Of a DNA stretch of 64,000 nucleotides, positions 42,151 to 51,690 are shown one piece after another; positions within the stretch are counted from its first letter, which is position 1; every line of letters begins with the position of its first letter. Source of the stretch: Alloalcanivorax balearicus MACL04 (lineage in GTDB: Bacteria; Pseudomonadota; Gammaproteobacteria; Pseudomonadales; Alcanivoracaceae). The notes beneath the pieces are model-generated. The model had not been told where the DNA came from, did no database searches, and saw nothing but the letters and a program-made list of their open reading frames with translations. The stretch is taken from the NCBI RefSeq assembly GCF_025532145.1, contig NZ_ARXS01000019.1:17492-81491 (forward strand), in the 5' to 3' direction. Made by a program: the position numbers and the translations under genes.

Positions 42151-42975
42151 ATGTCACGAAACCGAGTCATACCCGGCTTCGGGTTGTCCTTGGGCTACGC
42201 CACGCTTTACACCAGCCTGATTGTGTTCATCCCGTTGGCGGCGTTGGCCGCCAGTGGGATTTCCCTGGGCGCGGAAACGTTCTGGGCGGTGGTCAGTCAT
42301 CCGCAGGCGGTGGCGAGTTACACACTGAGTTTCGGTGCCTCCCTGGTGGCGGCGCTGATCAATCTGATATTCGGTCTGTTGGTGGCTTGGGTGCTGGTGC
42401 GTTACACCTTTCCGGGTAAGCGCATCGCCGATGCCCTGGTGGACTTGCCGTTTGCCTTGCCGACGGCGGTGGCCGGCATTGCCCTGACCGCGTTGTACGG
42501 TCGCAATGGCTGGTTCGGACAGCACCTGGAGAGCTGGGGATTCAAAGTAGCCTATGCGCCCGCCGGCATCGTCGTGGCGCTGACGTTCATCGGCCTGCCT
42601 TTCGTGGTCCGCACCGTCCAGCCGGTATTGGAAGGGTTGGAGCGGGAACTGGAAGAAGCCGCCGCCAGCCTCGGTGCCAATCGCTGGCAGACGTTTCGGC
42701 GGGTGCTGCTGCCGGCGCTGGTGCCGGCGTTGCTCACCGGTTTTGCCCTGTCCTTCGCTCGTGCCGTGGGAGAGTACGGTTCGGTGGTGTTCATCAGCGG
42801 CAATATGCCATACCGCACTGAAATCACCCCTCTGCTGATCTACAGCAAGCTGGAACAATACGATTACGCCGGTGCTTCGGCGCTGGGCATGATGATGCTG
42901 GTGTTCTCGTTCGTTCTGCTGCTCGCCATCAACGGTTTGCAGTACTGGAGCCTGCGCCGGCGGGGAGGAGGTTGA
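42151..42975 (+). CDS. cysT: Sulfate ABC transporter permease CysT
   Basis: Inner-membrane permease of 274 residues with six transmembrane segments and the EAA loop ELEEAAASLGANRWQTFRRVLLPALVPALL. DLPFALPTAVAGIALTALYG is characteristic of CysT/CysU. It forms the channel with CysW. It lies 12 bases after sbp and one base before cysW. Confidence 0.95.
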   Translation: MSRNRVIPGFGLSLGYATLYTSLIVFIPLAALAASGISLGAETFWAVVSHPQAVASYTLSFGASLVAALINLIFGLLVAWVLVRYTFPGKRIADALVDLPFALPTAVAGIALTALYGRNGWFGQHLESWGFKVAYAPAGIVVALTFIGLPFVVRTVQPVLEGLERELEEAAASLGANRWQTFRRVLLPALVPALLTGFALSFARAVGEYGSVVFISGNMPYRTEITPLLIYSKLEQYDYAGASALGMMMLVFSFVLLLAINGLQYWSLRRRGGG

Positions 42976-42976
42976 A

Positions 42977-43885
42977 ATGAGTGGTGTGATGTCTTCCCTG
43001 TCCACGCCGGGCAACGTGGTGGTCAGCCGTCGGGCGGTGACCGAGGCAGCCTGGCTGCGGGGGCTGCTGATCGCCCTGGCGCTGGCGTTCCTCGGTGTGT
43101 TTCTGGTGGTGCCTCTGGTGCTGGTGTTCCAGGAGGCGTTTTCCAAAGGCTGGCAGGCTTATCTGGCGGCGCTGACCGAGCCGGACGCCTGGCATGCGGT
43201 GAAGCTGACGCTGATCGCCGCCGGCCTGGCGGTACCTTTGAACGTGGTGTTCGGCGTTGCCGCTGCCTGGAGCCTGACTAAATTCCATTTTCGCGGCAAG
43301 CAGGTGCTGATCACCCTGATCGACCTGCCGTTCGCGGTGTCACCGGTGATCGCCGGCCTGATCTACGTGTTGGTGTTTGGCTCCCGGGGCTGGCTCGGTC
43401 CCTGGCTGGAGGAGCACAACCTGTCGATTATTTACGCGGTGCCGGGGATCGTGCTGGCCACGGTGTTTGTCACTTTCCCCTTCGTGGCGCGGGAACTGAT
43501 TCCGTTGATGCAGGAGCAAGGCGTCAGTCAGGAGGAAGCGGCGTTGACGCTGGGCGCCAGCGGCTGGCAAACCTTCCGCCGTGTCACCTTGCCGTCGATC
43601 AAATGGGGGCTGTTGTACGGCATCATCCTGTGTAACGCCCGGGCCATGGGCGAATTCGGCGCGGTCAGTGTGGTGTCGGGGCATATTCGCGGCAAGACCA
43701 ACACGTTGCCGTTGCATGTGGAGATTCTCTACAACGAATACCAGTTCGCCGCCGCTTTCGCGGTGGCGTCGATGCTGGCGTTGCTGGCGGTGGTCACCCT
43801 GGTGGCGAAGTCCTTTCTCGAATTCAAGCATCAACGGGACCGTGAGCGTGCCGCGCACGCCGCCGCCCGTCAGGAGGTCTCATGA
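42977..43885 (+). CDS. cysW: Sulfate ABC transporter permease CysW
   Basis: Permease of 302 residues. The N-terminus contains the six-segment core with [20 protein letters not shown] and [30 protein letters not shown], both diagnostic of CysW. GAGGAG precedes the ATG. The stop overlaps the cysA start in an ATGA. Confidence 0.95.
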   Translation: MSGVMSSLSTPGNVVVSRRAVTEAAWLRGLLIALALAFLGVFLVVPLVLVFQEAFSKGWQAYLAALTEPDAWHAVKLTLIAAGLAVPLNVVFGVAAAWSLTKFHFRGKQVLITLIDLPFAVSPVIAGLIYVLVFGSRGWLGPWLEEHNLSIIYAVPGIVLATVFVTFPFVARELIPLMQEQGVSQEEAALTLGASGWQTFRRVTLPSIKWGLLYGIILCNARAMGEFGAVSVVSGHIRGKTNTLPLHVEILYNEYQFAAAFAVASMLALLAVVTLVAKSFLEFKHQRDRERAAHAAARQEVS

Positions 43886-44946
43886 GTATTCAGGTCCGTG
43901 ATTTGCGGAAAACCTTCGGTCACTTCAAGGCGCTGGACGATGTCTCGCTGACCTTTCACAGCGGCGAGCTGGTGGCGCTGCTGGGGCCGTCCGGGTGCGG
44001 CAAGACCACCTTGCTGCGGATCATCGCCGGGCTCGAATACCCGGACAGCGGCGCGGTGCTGTTTTCCGGCGAGGACGCAACTTTCACCCATGTGCGTGAA
44101 CGGGGCGTCGGTTTCGTGTTTCAGCATTACGCGTTGTTCCGTCACATGACCGTGTTCGATAACGTCGCTTTCGGTCTGACCGTGCGCCCGCGCAAACAAA
44201 GACCTTCACGGGAGGAGATCGCCAAACGCGTGCACCGATTGCTGGAACTGGTGCAACTGGACTGGCTGGCGGACCGTTATCCGGATCAACTGTCCGGTGG
44301 CCAGCGTCAGCGCATCGCTCTGGCCCGGGCGCTGGCGGTGGAACCGCGGGTGCTGCTGCTGGACGAGCCGTTCGGGGCCCTCGATGCCCGGGTACGCAAG
44401 GACCTGCGAGGCTGGTTGCGGCGTTTGCATGATGAGTTGCACATCACATCGATTTTCGTCACCCACGATCAGGAAGAGGCGATGGAAGTGGCGGACCGCA
44501 TCGTGTTGATTAACCAGGGGCGGGTTGAGCAGGTGGGCACGCCTCAGGAAATCTACAACGCACCGGCTTCGCCGTTCGTGTACGGCTTCATCGGTGATGC
44601 CAACCGGTTGTCCGGACACGCCGCCGGTGGCTGGGCGGAACTGGCCGGGCTGCGGGTGCCCGCTCCCGAGTTCGGGCAATCGGAACCGCGTCCGGTGACC
44701 GGCTATATCCGCCCCCACGATATTCAGCTGCAGGCTGGTGACAAGGGGGAGGGCGTGGCCGTACGGGTGGAAAGCGTGGCTCAGGTTGGGGCGGCACTGC
44801 GGGTTGGCGTGCGAATACCGAACGGTGATACCGCGTTGCAGGTGGAATTGCCTCATCACGGCGGTCACTGGCCGTTCCAGGTCGGTGAGCCGGTGCGGGC
44901 GCTGCCGTGCGCCGCGCGGGTATTCGCGCGGGACGGCGCGCATTGA
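43882..44946 (+). CDS. cysA: Sulfate ABC transporter ATP-binding protein
   Basis: ATPase of 354 residues that powers sulfate/thiosulfate uptake. Walker [10 protein letters not shown] at about 36-44, signature [15 protein letters not shown], Walker [21 protein letters not shown] and [18 protein letters not shown]-terminal TOBE-like regulatory domain ([10 protein letters not shown]) follows. AGGAGG precedes the ATG. It is the last gene of the sulfate operon. Confidence 0.95.
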   Translation: MSIQVRDLRKTFGHFKALDDVSLTFHSGELVALLGPSGCGKTTLLRIIAGLEYPDSGAVLFSGEDATFTHVRERGVGFVFQHYALFRHMTVFDNVAFGLTVRPRKQRPSREEIAKRVHRLLELVQLDWLADRYPDQLSGGQRQRIALARALAVEPRVLLLDEPFGALDARVRKDLRGWLRRLHDELHITSIFVTHDQEEAMEVADRIVLINQGRVEQVGTPQEIYNAPASPFVYGFIGDANRLSGHAAGGWAELAGLRVPAPEFGQSEPRPVTGYIRPHDIQLQAGDKGEGVAVRVESVAQVGAALRVGVRIPNGDTALQVELPHHGGHWPFQVGEPVRALPCAARVFARDGAH

Positions 44947-45075
44947 TCGCCAGTGTTCTTGATTCAGGACATCGTCTTGCCACTGTCACTGCTGGTAATG
45001 AAGATGGGGCCCGGACGGGCGACTCACGGATAGCGCCCGTTTCAGGGAAAAGCCGAGCGCCCGGCGGCACGAAAT

Positions 45076-45116
45076 ATGGATAGGCAAAACCAATCGCGAC
45101 CATTCTGCCTATCCAT
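45076..45116 (+). promoter_or_regulatory. OxyR-type operator before ahpC
   Basis: Perfect 11-bp arms ATGGATAGGCA (45076-45086) and TGCCTATCCAT (45106-45116). Read as the four-part OxyR site it gives ATAG-N7-CAAT-N7-ATTC-N7-CCAT (45080-45116), matching 12 of 16 consensus bases with exact spacing. It lies about 70 bases before ahpC, the usual place for peroxide control. No oxyR gene is in the window. Confidence 0.65.
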
Positions 45117-45185
45117 TATGAATATCGTTTCGCCGGCGTTATGCTTCTCTCCGTCAAGTTGACAACCTTTCGAAAGGAGCAAGAC

Positions 45186-45749
45186 ATGTCTGTAATCAAT
45201 ACCGAAATCAAGCCGTTCAAAGCCCAGGCGTTCAAGGACGGTAAATTCGTCGAAGTGACCGAAGCCGACCTGAAAGGCAAGTGGGGAGTGTTCTTCTTCT
45301 ACCCGGCCGATTTCACCTTCGTTTGCCCCACCGAACTGGGCGACGTGGCCGATCATTACGAAGAGTTCCAGAAGATGGGCGTGGAAATCTACTCTGTCTC
45401 CACCGACACCCACTTCACCCATAAAGCATGGCACGACAGCTCCGAAACCATCGCCAAGATCAAGTACACCATGATCGGCGATCCGACCATGCAAATCAGC
45501 CGTAACTTCGAAGTACTGCGTGAAGACGAAGGCCTGGCCAACCGCGGCACCTTCATCGTTGATCCGGACGGCATCATCCAAGCCATGGAAATCACCGCCG
45601 AAGGCATCGGCCGTGACGCCGAAGACCTGCTGCGCAAGGTGAAAGCCGCTCAATACGTGCGTGCCCATCCTGGCGAAGTATGCCCGGCCAAATGGAAAGA
45701 AGGCGAAGCCACCCTGGCTCCGTCCCTGGATCTGGTTGGCAAAATCTGA
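45186..45749 (+). CDS. ahpC: Alkyl hydroperoxide reductase C, peroxiredoxin
   Basis: Typical 2-Cys peroxiredoxin of 187 residues that reduces H2O2, organic peroxides and peroxynitrite. The peroxidatic Cys47 (FTFVCPTEL) and resolving Cys166 (GEVCPAKW) match E. coli AhpC with a one-residue shift. AAAGGAG precedes the ATG. It is the first gene of ahpC-ahpF, behind an OxyR-like site and separated from ahpF by a hairpin. Confidence 0.97.
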   Translation: MSVINTEIKPFKAQAFKDGKFVEVTEADLKGKWGVFFFYPADFTFVCPTELGDVADHYEEFQKMGVEIYSVSTDTHFTHKAWHDSSETIAKIKYTMIGDPTMQISRNFEVLREDEGLANRGTFIVDPDGIIQAMEITAEGIGRDAEDLLRKVKAAQYVRAHPGEVCPAKWKEGEATLAPSLDLVGKI

Positions 45750-45772
45750 TCCCGCCACGGGCATGGATCAAT

Positions 45773-45796
45773 CCCGGGCCCACGGGCCCGGGTTTT
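45773..45796 (+). terminator. Terminator/attenuator between ahpC and ahpF
   Basis: CCCGGGCCC-AC-GGGCCCGGG followed by TTTT. It should lower read-through into ahpF, which fits the excess of AhpC over AhpF seen in such operons. Confidence 0.85.
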
Positions 45797-45834
45797 AATC
45801 GACATCCTGTTAATCGTTCATGGAGACCGCCAGC

Positions 45835-47406
45835 ATGCTGGACGCCAACTTGAAAACCCAATTGCAATCCTACATGGAGCGCATCACGCAACCGTTCGAG
45901 ATGGTCGCGTCCCTGGATGATGGCGACAAATCCCGGGAGCTGTCGGAGCTGCTGCGCGAAATCGAGGCGATGTCCGACAAGATCACGTTGCGTGAGGATG
46001 GCGATGACGAGCGCCGGCCTTCATTCAGCCTGAACCGCGTGGACGGTGACATCAGCCTGCGCTTCGCCGGCATTCCCATGGGCCATGAATTCACCTCTTT
46101 GGTGCTGGCACTGTTGCAAGTGGGTGGTCATCCGCCCAAGGTCAGCGACGAGGTGATCGAGCAAGTGCAAGCGCTGCAAGGCGACTTCCGCTTCGAGACC
46201 TATTTCTCTCTGTCCTGCCAGAACTGCCCGGACGTGGTCCAGGCGTTGAATCTGATGGCGGTACTGAACCCGAACATCAAACACGTGGCCATCGACGGTG
46301 CCCTGTTCCAGGACGAAGTCGATCAGCGCCAGGTGATGGCGGTACCCAGTGTGTTCTTGAACGGCGAAGAATTCGGCCAGGGCCGCATGGGTCTGGAAGA
46401 AATCCTGGCCAAACTGGATACCGGCACCGCCGAGCGTGACGCCGAGAAACTGAACGCCAAGGACGCCTTCGACGTGCTGGTGGTGGGCGGCGGGCCCGCC
46501 GGTGCCGCCAGCGCCATCTACGCCGCCCGTAAAGGCATCCGCACCGGTGTCGCCGCCGAGCGCTTCGGTGGTCAGGTGCTGGATACCATGGCCATCGAGA
46601 ACTTCATTTCGGTGAAGGAAACCGAGGGGCCGAAACTGGCCACCGCGTTGGAGCAGCACGTCCGTGAATACGACGTGGACATCATGAATCTGCAGCGCGC
46701 GCAGCAACTGATTCCGGCGGACAGCGAAGGCGGCTTGCATGAAGTCCGTTTCGCCTCCGGTGCCAGCCTCAAAACGAAGACGCTGATTCTGGCCACCGGC
46801 GCCCGCTGGCGTGAAGTGAACGTGCCCGGTGAGAAAGAGTACCGGGGACGCGGCGTGGCGTACTGCCCGCACTGCGACGGTCCGCTGTTCAAAGGCAAGA
46901 GCGTGGCGGTGATCGGCGGCGGTAACTCCGGCGTGGAAGCGGCCATCGATCTGGCCGGCATCGTCGAGCACGTCACTCTGCTGGAGTTCGACACCAAGCT
47001 GCGCGCCGATGCCGTGCTGCAGAAGAAACTGCACAGCTTGGCCAACGTCACCGTGCACGTGAACGCCCAGACCTCCGAGATCACCGGTGATGGCACCAAA
47101 GTGAACGGGCTGCTGTACAAGGATCGTGACAGTGGCGAAGAGCACCGCGTGGAACTGGCCGGGGTGTTCGTGCAGATCGGCCTGGTGCCCAACACCGACT
47201 GGCTGAAGGGCACGGTGGAGCTGTCCCGCCACGGCGAGATCATCACCGACGCCCGCGGCGAGACGTCCATCCCCGGCATCTACGCCGCCGGCGACGTCAC
47301 CACGGTGCCGTACAAGCAGATCGTCATCGCCATGGGCGAAGGGGCCAAGGCCGCGCTGAGCGCCTTCGACCACCTGATCCGCACCTCGGTGAGTGACGCC
47401 GCCTGA
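45835..47406 (+). CDS. ahpF: Alkyl hydroperoxide reductase subunit F
   Basis: NADH-dependent flavoprotein of 523 residues that reduces AhpC. The N-terminal domain has the double thioredoxin fold with Cys128/Cys131 ([10 protein letters not shown]); the thioredoxin-reductase part has GGGPAGA and Cys344/Cys347 (YCPHCDGP), the positions of Salmonella AhpF. The ATG at 45835 has GGAG upstream and begins the conserved MLDANLK; an ATG at 45820 is less likely. Confidence 0.96.
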   Translation: MLDANLKTQLQSYMERITQPFEMVASLDDGDKSRELSELLREIEAMSDKITLREDGDDERRPSFSLNRVDGDISLRFAGIPMGHEFTSLVLALLQVGGHPPKVSDEVIEQVQALQGDFRFETYFSLSCQNCPDVVQALNLMAVLNPNIKHVAIDGALFQDEVDQRQVMAVPSVFLNGEEFGQGRMGLEEILAKLDTGTAERDAEKLNAKDAFDVLVVGGGPAGAASAIYAARKGIRTGVAAERFGGQVLDTMAIENFISVKETEGPKLATALEQHVREYDVDIMNLQRAQQLIPADSEGGLHEVRFASGASLKTKTLILATGARWREVNVPGEKEYRGRGVAYCPHCDGPLFKGKSVAVIGGGNSGVEAAIDLAGIVEHVTLLEFDTKLRADAVLQKKLHSLANVTVHVNAQTSEITGDGTKVNGLLYKDRDSGEEHRVELAGVFVQIGLVPNTDWLKGTVELSRHGEIITDARGETSIPGIYAAGDVTTVPYKQIVIAMGEGAKAALSAFDHLIRTSVSDAA

Positions 47407-47418
47407 TCCTTGGCGGGA

Positions 47419-47447
47419 TAAAAGCTGCCCCACAATCGTGGGGCAGC
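47419..47447. terminator. Hairpin after ahpF
   Basis: GCTGCCCCAC-AATC-GTGGGGCAGC (47424-47447), a perfect 10-bp stem. The plus side lacks a T-tract but the minus side reads CTTTTAT, so it suits termination of the convergent hydrolase transcript and probably of both. Confidence 0.7.
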
Positions 47448-47472
47448 CCTGTCCACGCAACTGATATGCCCT

Positions 47473-47540
47473 ATTCGCGGCCAAGGCCGCTTCCCACAGC
47501 GCTTAAGAGACTTCTGTGGGAAGCGGCCTTGGCCGCGAAT
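47473..47540. repeat. REP palindrome
   Basis: Perfect 27-base arms (ATTCGCGGCCAAGG... at 47473-47499 and the complement at 47514-47540) around a 14-base loop, in the gap between convergent ahpF and the hydrolase gene. It shares the core TTCCCACAG/CTGTGGGAA with the copies at 15391 and 50757. Confidence 0.85.
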
Positions 47541-47576
47541 GTAGTTGCCAATGCATCGCCCCTGGACCGCGATCCA

Positions 47577-48182
47577 TCAATACGCCTGGGAGACAGCGGA
47601 AGGAGTGATGCGCGGCGCCGTCGGCATCGCAGGAAGCTCCGCGGTCAGTCGCCGCAGATAACGACGGCCGCCGTCCCAGCGATGGTGGCCGGAAGCCACG
47701 TTGATGTGCCCCACGCCTTCCAGCAACTCGAAATCACTACCCCATTCATCGGCAAAATGTTCCGTCCGGGCGGCGCTGGCGGCGCGGTCGTTGCTGGAAC
47801 CGATCAGGATCGATCGGAACGGCAGCGGCTCCATGGGCACCGGGGCAAAACCGCGCAACGCCGCTGGTGCGGTGTCCCGTTCCACGTCCGCTGGCGCCAC
47901 CAGCAACGCTCCGGCTACTCGATGAGCCCATTGTTGGCCATGGCGGCGGGCCCAATGCGCGACGGTAACGCAGCCCAGGCTGTGGGCGATTAGCACCACG
48001 CGGTCCGCGGTGCTGGTACTGACCAGATGGTGCAGGGCTTCGATCCAGTCTTCCCGGTCCGGCAATTGCCAGTCACGCACGCGGGTGCGGCGGCTCGCGG
48101 GTAATCGGGCCTGCCAATGGCTTTGCCAGTGGTCCTGGCCGGAGCCGTGCCAACCGGGGATGATCAGATGCTCGAGGGACAT
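47577..48182 (-). CDS. RBBP9/YdeN-like alpha/beta hydrolase
   Basis: A 201-residue serine hydrolase-fold protein. PGWHGSGQDHWQSHW, the nucleophile Ser68 in LIAHSLGC, Asp in SSNDRAAS and His in GVGHINVASG form a full triad. The substrate is unknown. It is a paralogue of the protein at 38141-38695, which has Gly instead of the Ser. The ATG at 48182 has AGGA eight bases upstream; the open frame continues ten codons further. Confidence 0.87.
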   Translation of the reverse strand: MSLEHLIIPGWHGSGQDHWQSHWQARLPASRRTRVRDWQLPDREDWIEALHHLVSTSTADRVVLIAHSLGCVTVAHWARRHGQQWAHRVAGALLVAPADVERDTAPAALRGFAPVPMEPLPFRSILIGSSNDRAASAARTEHFADEWGSDFELLEGVGHINVASGHHRWDGGRRYLRRLTAELPAMPTAPRITPSAVSQAY

Positions 48183-48235
48183 GGGTGGGTTCCTGCCGGA
48201 ATGGATGTCCACACAGGGTATCGTTTGCTGAACAA

Positions 48236-48290
48236 CTTAAAAGTAATAAATAATTGAATACATATTCAAAATTGAAATATATGGACGGGC
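48236..48290. promoter_or_regulatory. AT-rich divergent promoter region with inverted repeat
   Basis: A 55-base A/T-rich patch containing TTGAATA-CA-TATTCAA (48254-48269), a perfect 7-bp inverted repeat, between the divergent hydrolase and DUF3649 genes. A repressor or activator site is likely; the protein is unknown. Confidence 0.45.
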
Positions 48291-48353
48291 CTGTCGAATG
48301 ATCCGCGTGCCCTTGCCGGCGCCGTCATTCAGGGACGAATTTCATTAGTGTTT

Positions 48354-48372
48354 GCGATCGAGTATCATTTGC
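48354..48372 (+). promoter_or_regulatory. Weak Fur-box-like sequence
   Basis: GCGATCGAGTATCATTTGC matches 11 of 19 bases of the classic Fur box, including the ATCATT half. It lies about 50 bases before the DUF3649/PepSY/DUF3325 cassette, whose relatives are iron-regulated. The match alone is marginal. Confidence 0.3.
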
Positions 48373-48424
48373 GGCATTCCGCCAACCCGCGAACAGGACG
48401 CCCGACGTCCCGGACAGGAAGACC

Positions 48425-48721
48425 ATGAGCACCGCAATCGTGTCCCGCACACAACTGCTTTCCCGTATCGCTGCCGCCTTGCTCGGCGGCTATGTGTTGG
48501 CCTGGGGCTTCATCGCGCTGGGCGTGGCCGCCGCCTTCGCCGCAGGCATGCCTTTTCACGACGCCGAGCATTTGTTCAGCCTGCTGGCTTTTCTGCTCTA
48601 CCTGGTGACCTTTTTGTGGAGCTTTGCCGCCCGTGATCCGCGTCGGGTATGGCTGGTTCTGGCCGGTGGCGGCGCCTTGATGGCGGTGCTGGCGTCCCTC
48701 ATTCAACACGCGCTGGTGTGA
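48425..48721 (+). CDS. DUF3649 membrane protein
   Basis: A 98-residue inner-membrane protein with about three hydrophobic segments (RIAAALLGGYVLAWGF, SLLAFLLYLVTFLWSFAA, VWLVLAGGGALMAVLA). The DUF3649 family accompanies PepSY proteins in iron-siderophore loci. The molecular role is unknown. AGGAAG precedes the ATG. It is followed 17 bases later by the PepSY gene. Confidence 0.8.
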   Translation: MSTAIVSRTQLLSRIAAALLGGYVLAWGFIALGVAAAFAAGMPFHDAEHLFSLLAFLLYLVTFLWSFAARDPRRVWLVLAGGGALMAVLASLIQHALV

Positions 48722-48738
48722 GCGGAAGGAGAATCCCC

Positions 48739-50409
48739 ATGTTTCAGAATTTCCGTCTCGCCATGGCCTGGGTTCACACCTGGTTTGGGCTGTTCCTGGG
48801 TTTTGTGCTGATGGTGGTGTTCTTCTTCGGTTCGCTGTCGGTGTTCGATCGGGAAATCGACCGCTGGGCGATTCCCGAGAGCCGCTTCGAGCCGCAGCCG
48901 ATGCCGTCCTTCGACGAGATCCTCAAGCCGGTATTCGAGGACATGCAGCCCTCCAGGGAAAGCGTCGACCAGATGCGCTCCCGGGTGGATGGGCCGATGC
49001 CGGAACATTTCGACACGCCGGTACGTTGGGGCGCCTACACCACGCACCGGGACCCGGTACTGGGGCTGTTCGCCGGCTACCAGGTGCCCAACGCCAACAA
49101 CCCGGACGAGCTGGTTTGGGGCACCCGCACCATTGATCCTCGCACTGGCGAATCCTTGCCGGATGATCAATTGAAGATCGGCAGCCGCTTCTTCTATCCG
49201 CTGCACTACAGCCTCAATCTGCACTGGAAGGATCTGGGCTACTGGATCGTCGGGCTGGCGGCACTGATCATGCTGGTGGCGCTGGTCACCGGCGTGATCA
49301 TGCACCGCAAGCTGTTCCGCGAGCTGTTCACCTTCCGGCCGAAGAAAAGCAATCAGCGCAGCATTCTCGATCTGCACAACCTGACCGGTGTGGTGGCGCT
49401 GCCGTTTCACTTTATGTTCGCGTTCACCGGGCTGGTGATTTTCGCGGGTATCTATTTCCCGGTCACCCACACGCAACTGGAACCCCTGCACGATCTGCAC
49501 GAAGTGGTTGAGTCCCAGGAAACCGGCTTGCCCCACGAACGGTCCGGCGTCGCCGCGCCGATCGCCTCGGTGGACGCGATGGTGGCGGAAGCCCAGCGCC
49601 GTTGGGCGGCCAGGGACATGGCCGGTGATGTGGGCTTTCTGGCGTTGCAGCACGTTGGCGACGCTAATGGCTACGTGAGCATTTATCGTGCCGGTACCGA
49701 CCGCATCGCTCTCACCGGAGAAGGCATTCACTTCAAGGCGTCCACCGGCGAAGTGCTGCGCGAGGACCCGCCGCCGTCGACGGTGGAACGGATCGATGAG
49801 TTCCTCACCGGTTTGCACTTGCAGCACTTCCGCCACTGGTTGCTGCGCTGGCTGTACGTGCTCGGTGGCCTTACCGGGTGCGCGTGCATCGCCACGGGCT
49901 TCCTGTTTTTCGTGGAGAAACGCAAGCGCCAGCATGCCAAACGCGGCCAGATCGGCTCGCGAGTAGTGGACGCCCTGGCGGTGACCACGGTCACCGGCAT
50001 GCTGATCGCCACGCTTGGCATTTTGATCGCCAATCGGTTGCTACCGGTGAACCTGCCGGCCCGGGGCGATTGGGAGCAATATTGCTTCTGGGGTGTGTGG
50101 GGGCTGGCGATGGCGCACGCGTTCTGGCGTACCGCGCCGGTGGCTCTGGGCAAGCTGGCGCCGGCCTGGCGTGAGCAATGTTGGGCCATCGCGGTGCTGG
50201 CGGTGGTCGCGGTGGTGCTCAACTGGGTCACCACCGGCGATCATCTGCTGAAAACCCTGAGTGCCGGTTATTGGCCGGTGGCGGGGGTGGATCTGTTCAT
50301 GCTGGTCAGCGCGCTGGTGGCGGTGTTCACCGCGCGGCGTTTGCAGCGCCGTCCCCGTCCCCAGTCGGCGGACGGCAGCGAGCTGTCCGGGGAGGCCGCC
50401 CATGCCTGA
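48739..50409 (+). CDS. PepSY-domain membrane protein (PiuB/FoxB-like)
   Basis: A 556-residue inner-membrane protein. The first segment AWVHTWFGLFLGFVLMVVFFFGSL, a long periplasmic PepSY-type region, paired membrane segments with His residues (LHNLTGVVALPFHFMFAFTGLVIF, LHLQHFRHWLLRWLYVLGGLTG) and further C-terminal segments match the PepSY_TM family. Related FoxB/PiuB proteins reduce ferric siderophores with heme. AAGGAG precedes the ATG at 48739. It overlaps the DUF3325 gene by eight bases. No TonB-dependent receptor is next to it. Confidence 0.87.
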   Translation: MFQNFRLAMAWVHTWFGLFLGFVLMVVFFFGSLSVFDREIDRWAIPESRFEPQPMPSFDEILKPVFEDMQPSRESVDQMRSRVDGPMPEHFDTPVRWGAYTTHRDPVLGLFAGYQVPNANNPDELVWGTRTIDPRTGESLPDDQLKIGSRFFYPLHYSLNLHWKDLGYWIVGLAALIMLVALVTGVIMHRKLFRELFTFRPKKSNQRSILDLHNLTGVVALPFHFMFAFTGLVIFAGIYFPVTHTQLEPLHDLHEVVESQETGLPHERSGVAAPIASVDAMVAEAQRRWAARDMAGDVGFLALQHVGDANGYVSIYRAGTDRIALTGEGIHFKASTGEVLREDPPPSTVERIDEFLTGLHLQHFRHWLLRWLYVLGGLTGCACIATGFLFFVEKRKRQHAKRGQIGSRVVDALAVTTVTGMLIATLGILIANRLLPVNLPARGDWEQYCFWGVWGLAMAHAFWRTAPVALGKLAPAWREQCWAIAVLAVVAVVLNWVTTGDHLLKTLSAGYWPVAGVDLFMLVSALVAVFTARRLQRRPRPQSADGSELSGEAAHA

Positions 50410-50722
50410 GAACGTTCTGTTGCTGGCCGCGTTGCTGCTCAGCCTGATTGGCCTGGGCTGGTTTGCCCTGGCGTTGGACGTGCATTGGAAACAGGCCTGC
50501 GGCAAGCAGGCCCGTGGCGTGGTTTCCGCCCGGGGGTTGAGGCTGTCCGGCGGTGTCGCGCTGGCGCTGGCGCTGATCCTGTGTCTGCAGGTGGATCATC
50601 CGACCATGGCGGCCCTGGTGTGGATCATGTCCCTGGCCGGGGCGGCCCTGATCGTGGCGTTCACACTGTCCTGGCGACCCCACTGGCTGGCGCTGCTGGC
50701 GGCACGGCCGCCACGGCGTTAA
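50402..50722 (+). CDS. DUF3325 membrane protein
   Basis: A 106-residue protein with three hydrophobic segments. DVHWKQACG, the GLRLSGGVALALALILC segment and the LSWRPHW tail fit the DUF3325 family, which follows PepSY genes in iron-uptake loci. The ATG at 50402 overlaps the PepSY stop. The function is unknown, but the triad DUF3649-PepSY-DUF3325 suggests one membrane complex. Confidence 0.8.
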   Translation: MPENVLLLAALLLSLIGLGWFALALDVHWKQACGKQARGVVSARGLRLSGGVALALALILCLQVDHPTMAALVWIMSLAGAALIVAFTLSWRPHWLALLAARPPRR

Positions 50723-50756
50723 TCGTGGTTCGTGCTGTCCTTAAATTCGCACGGCG

Positions 50757-50825
50757 TTCGCTGGCAAGGCAGCTTCCCACAGCGGCCCCGTAGCTCCGCC
50801 TGTGGGAAGCTGCCTCGGCAGCGAA
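50757..50825. repeat. REP palindrome
   Basis: Arms of 26 bases (50757-50782 and 50800-50825) with two mismatches around a 17-base loop that contains the complement of the loop sequence found at 15416-15430. It lies between the convergent DUF3325 and SDR genes. Confidence 0.8.
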
Positions 50826-50860
50826 TGGACGTGTAGGCCAGCAGTCCCAGACCAGGTTCC

Positions 50861-51643
50861 CTAGCGTTTTACGCCGCTGGCGTTGAGATGGCTCCCGCCG
50901 TCCACCAGCAACGCTTCGCCGGTGCTCAGGTCGCCGCCGATGACCAGCCCCAGTACCGCCTGAGCCACGGTTTCCGGAGACGCGGCGTCATTCAGCGCGG
51001 CGCCCCTTTTGGTTTGCTCCAACAGCGCGTCATAGCGCTCCTGGCCCAGGCCCTGGGCCAGCCATTCCCCTTGCACGAAGCCCGGACAGATAGCGTTGAC
51101 GCGCACCTGCGGGCCCATCACCCGGGCCAGGGATTTGGTCATGGTCAGCAGCGCGCCCTTGGAGGCGGCGTAGGCGATGGAACTGCCGACCCCGGCGAGC
51201 CCGGCGATGGAGGCCATGTTCACCACGTGGGCGACACCGCTGTCGCGCAAAGCTTTTTCCGCCGCCCGCACCATCTGGTAGGGGCCGACGGTGTTGACCC
51301 GGTAAATGTTGAGGAAGTCGTCGGCGCTGAGACCGTCCAGGTTTTCATGAGCGCAGAACAGGGTGGTGCCGGCGTTGTTGACGAGAATGTTGAGACGGCC
51401 GAACTGATCCAGCGTGGCCTGCACCAGTGCCCGGCAATCCTCATCACGGCTGACGTCCGCCTGCACCACCAGGGCTTCCACGCCGAGGGCGCGGCAATCG
51501 TCGGCCACTTTCTGCGCCCCCCCCTCGTTACGGCTGTAGTTGATGACCACGTTGCAGCCGTATTCGGCGAACAGGCGGGCGGTGGCGGCGCCGATGCCGG
51601 AGGACGAGCCGGTGATCAGAGCGACGGCGTTTTTTATTTGCAT
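50861..51643 (-). CDS. SDR family oxidoreductase
   Basis: A 260-residue short-chain dehydrogenase: cofactor motif TGSSSGIG at 11-18, NNAG, catalytic Ser in NMASIAG and Tyr-Lys in YAASKGA. The first basic residue pattern (NYSRNE after the second strand) favours NADPH. The substrate is unknown; the sequence is FabG-like without acyl-carrier context. It stands alone, convergent with the PepSY cassette. Confidence 0.87.
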   Translation of the reverse strand: MQIKNAVALITGSSSGIGAATARLFAEYGCNVVINYSRNEGGAQKVADDCRALGVEALVVQADVSRDEDCRALVQATLDQFGRLNILVNNAGTTLFCAHENLDGLSADDFLNIYRVNTVGPYQMVRAAEKALRDSGVAHVVNMASIAGLAGVGSSIAYAASKGALLTMTKSLARVMGPQVRVNAICPGFVQGEWLAQGLGQERYDALLEQTKRGAALNDAASPETVAQAVLGLVIGGDLSTGEALLVDGGSHLNASGVKR

Positions 51644-51690
51644 GTGGAGCTCCCGAGTCAGTGCCGCCGGTGGCCCTGAAACAGGCTCAC

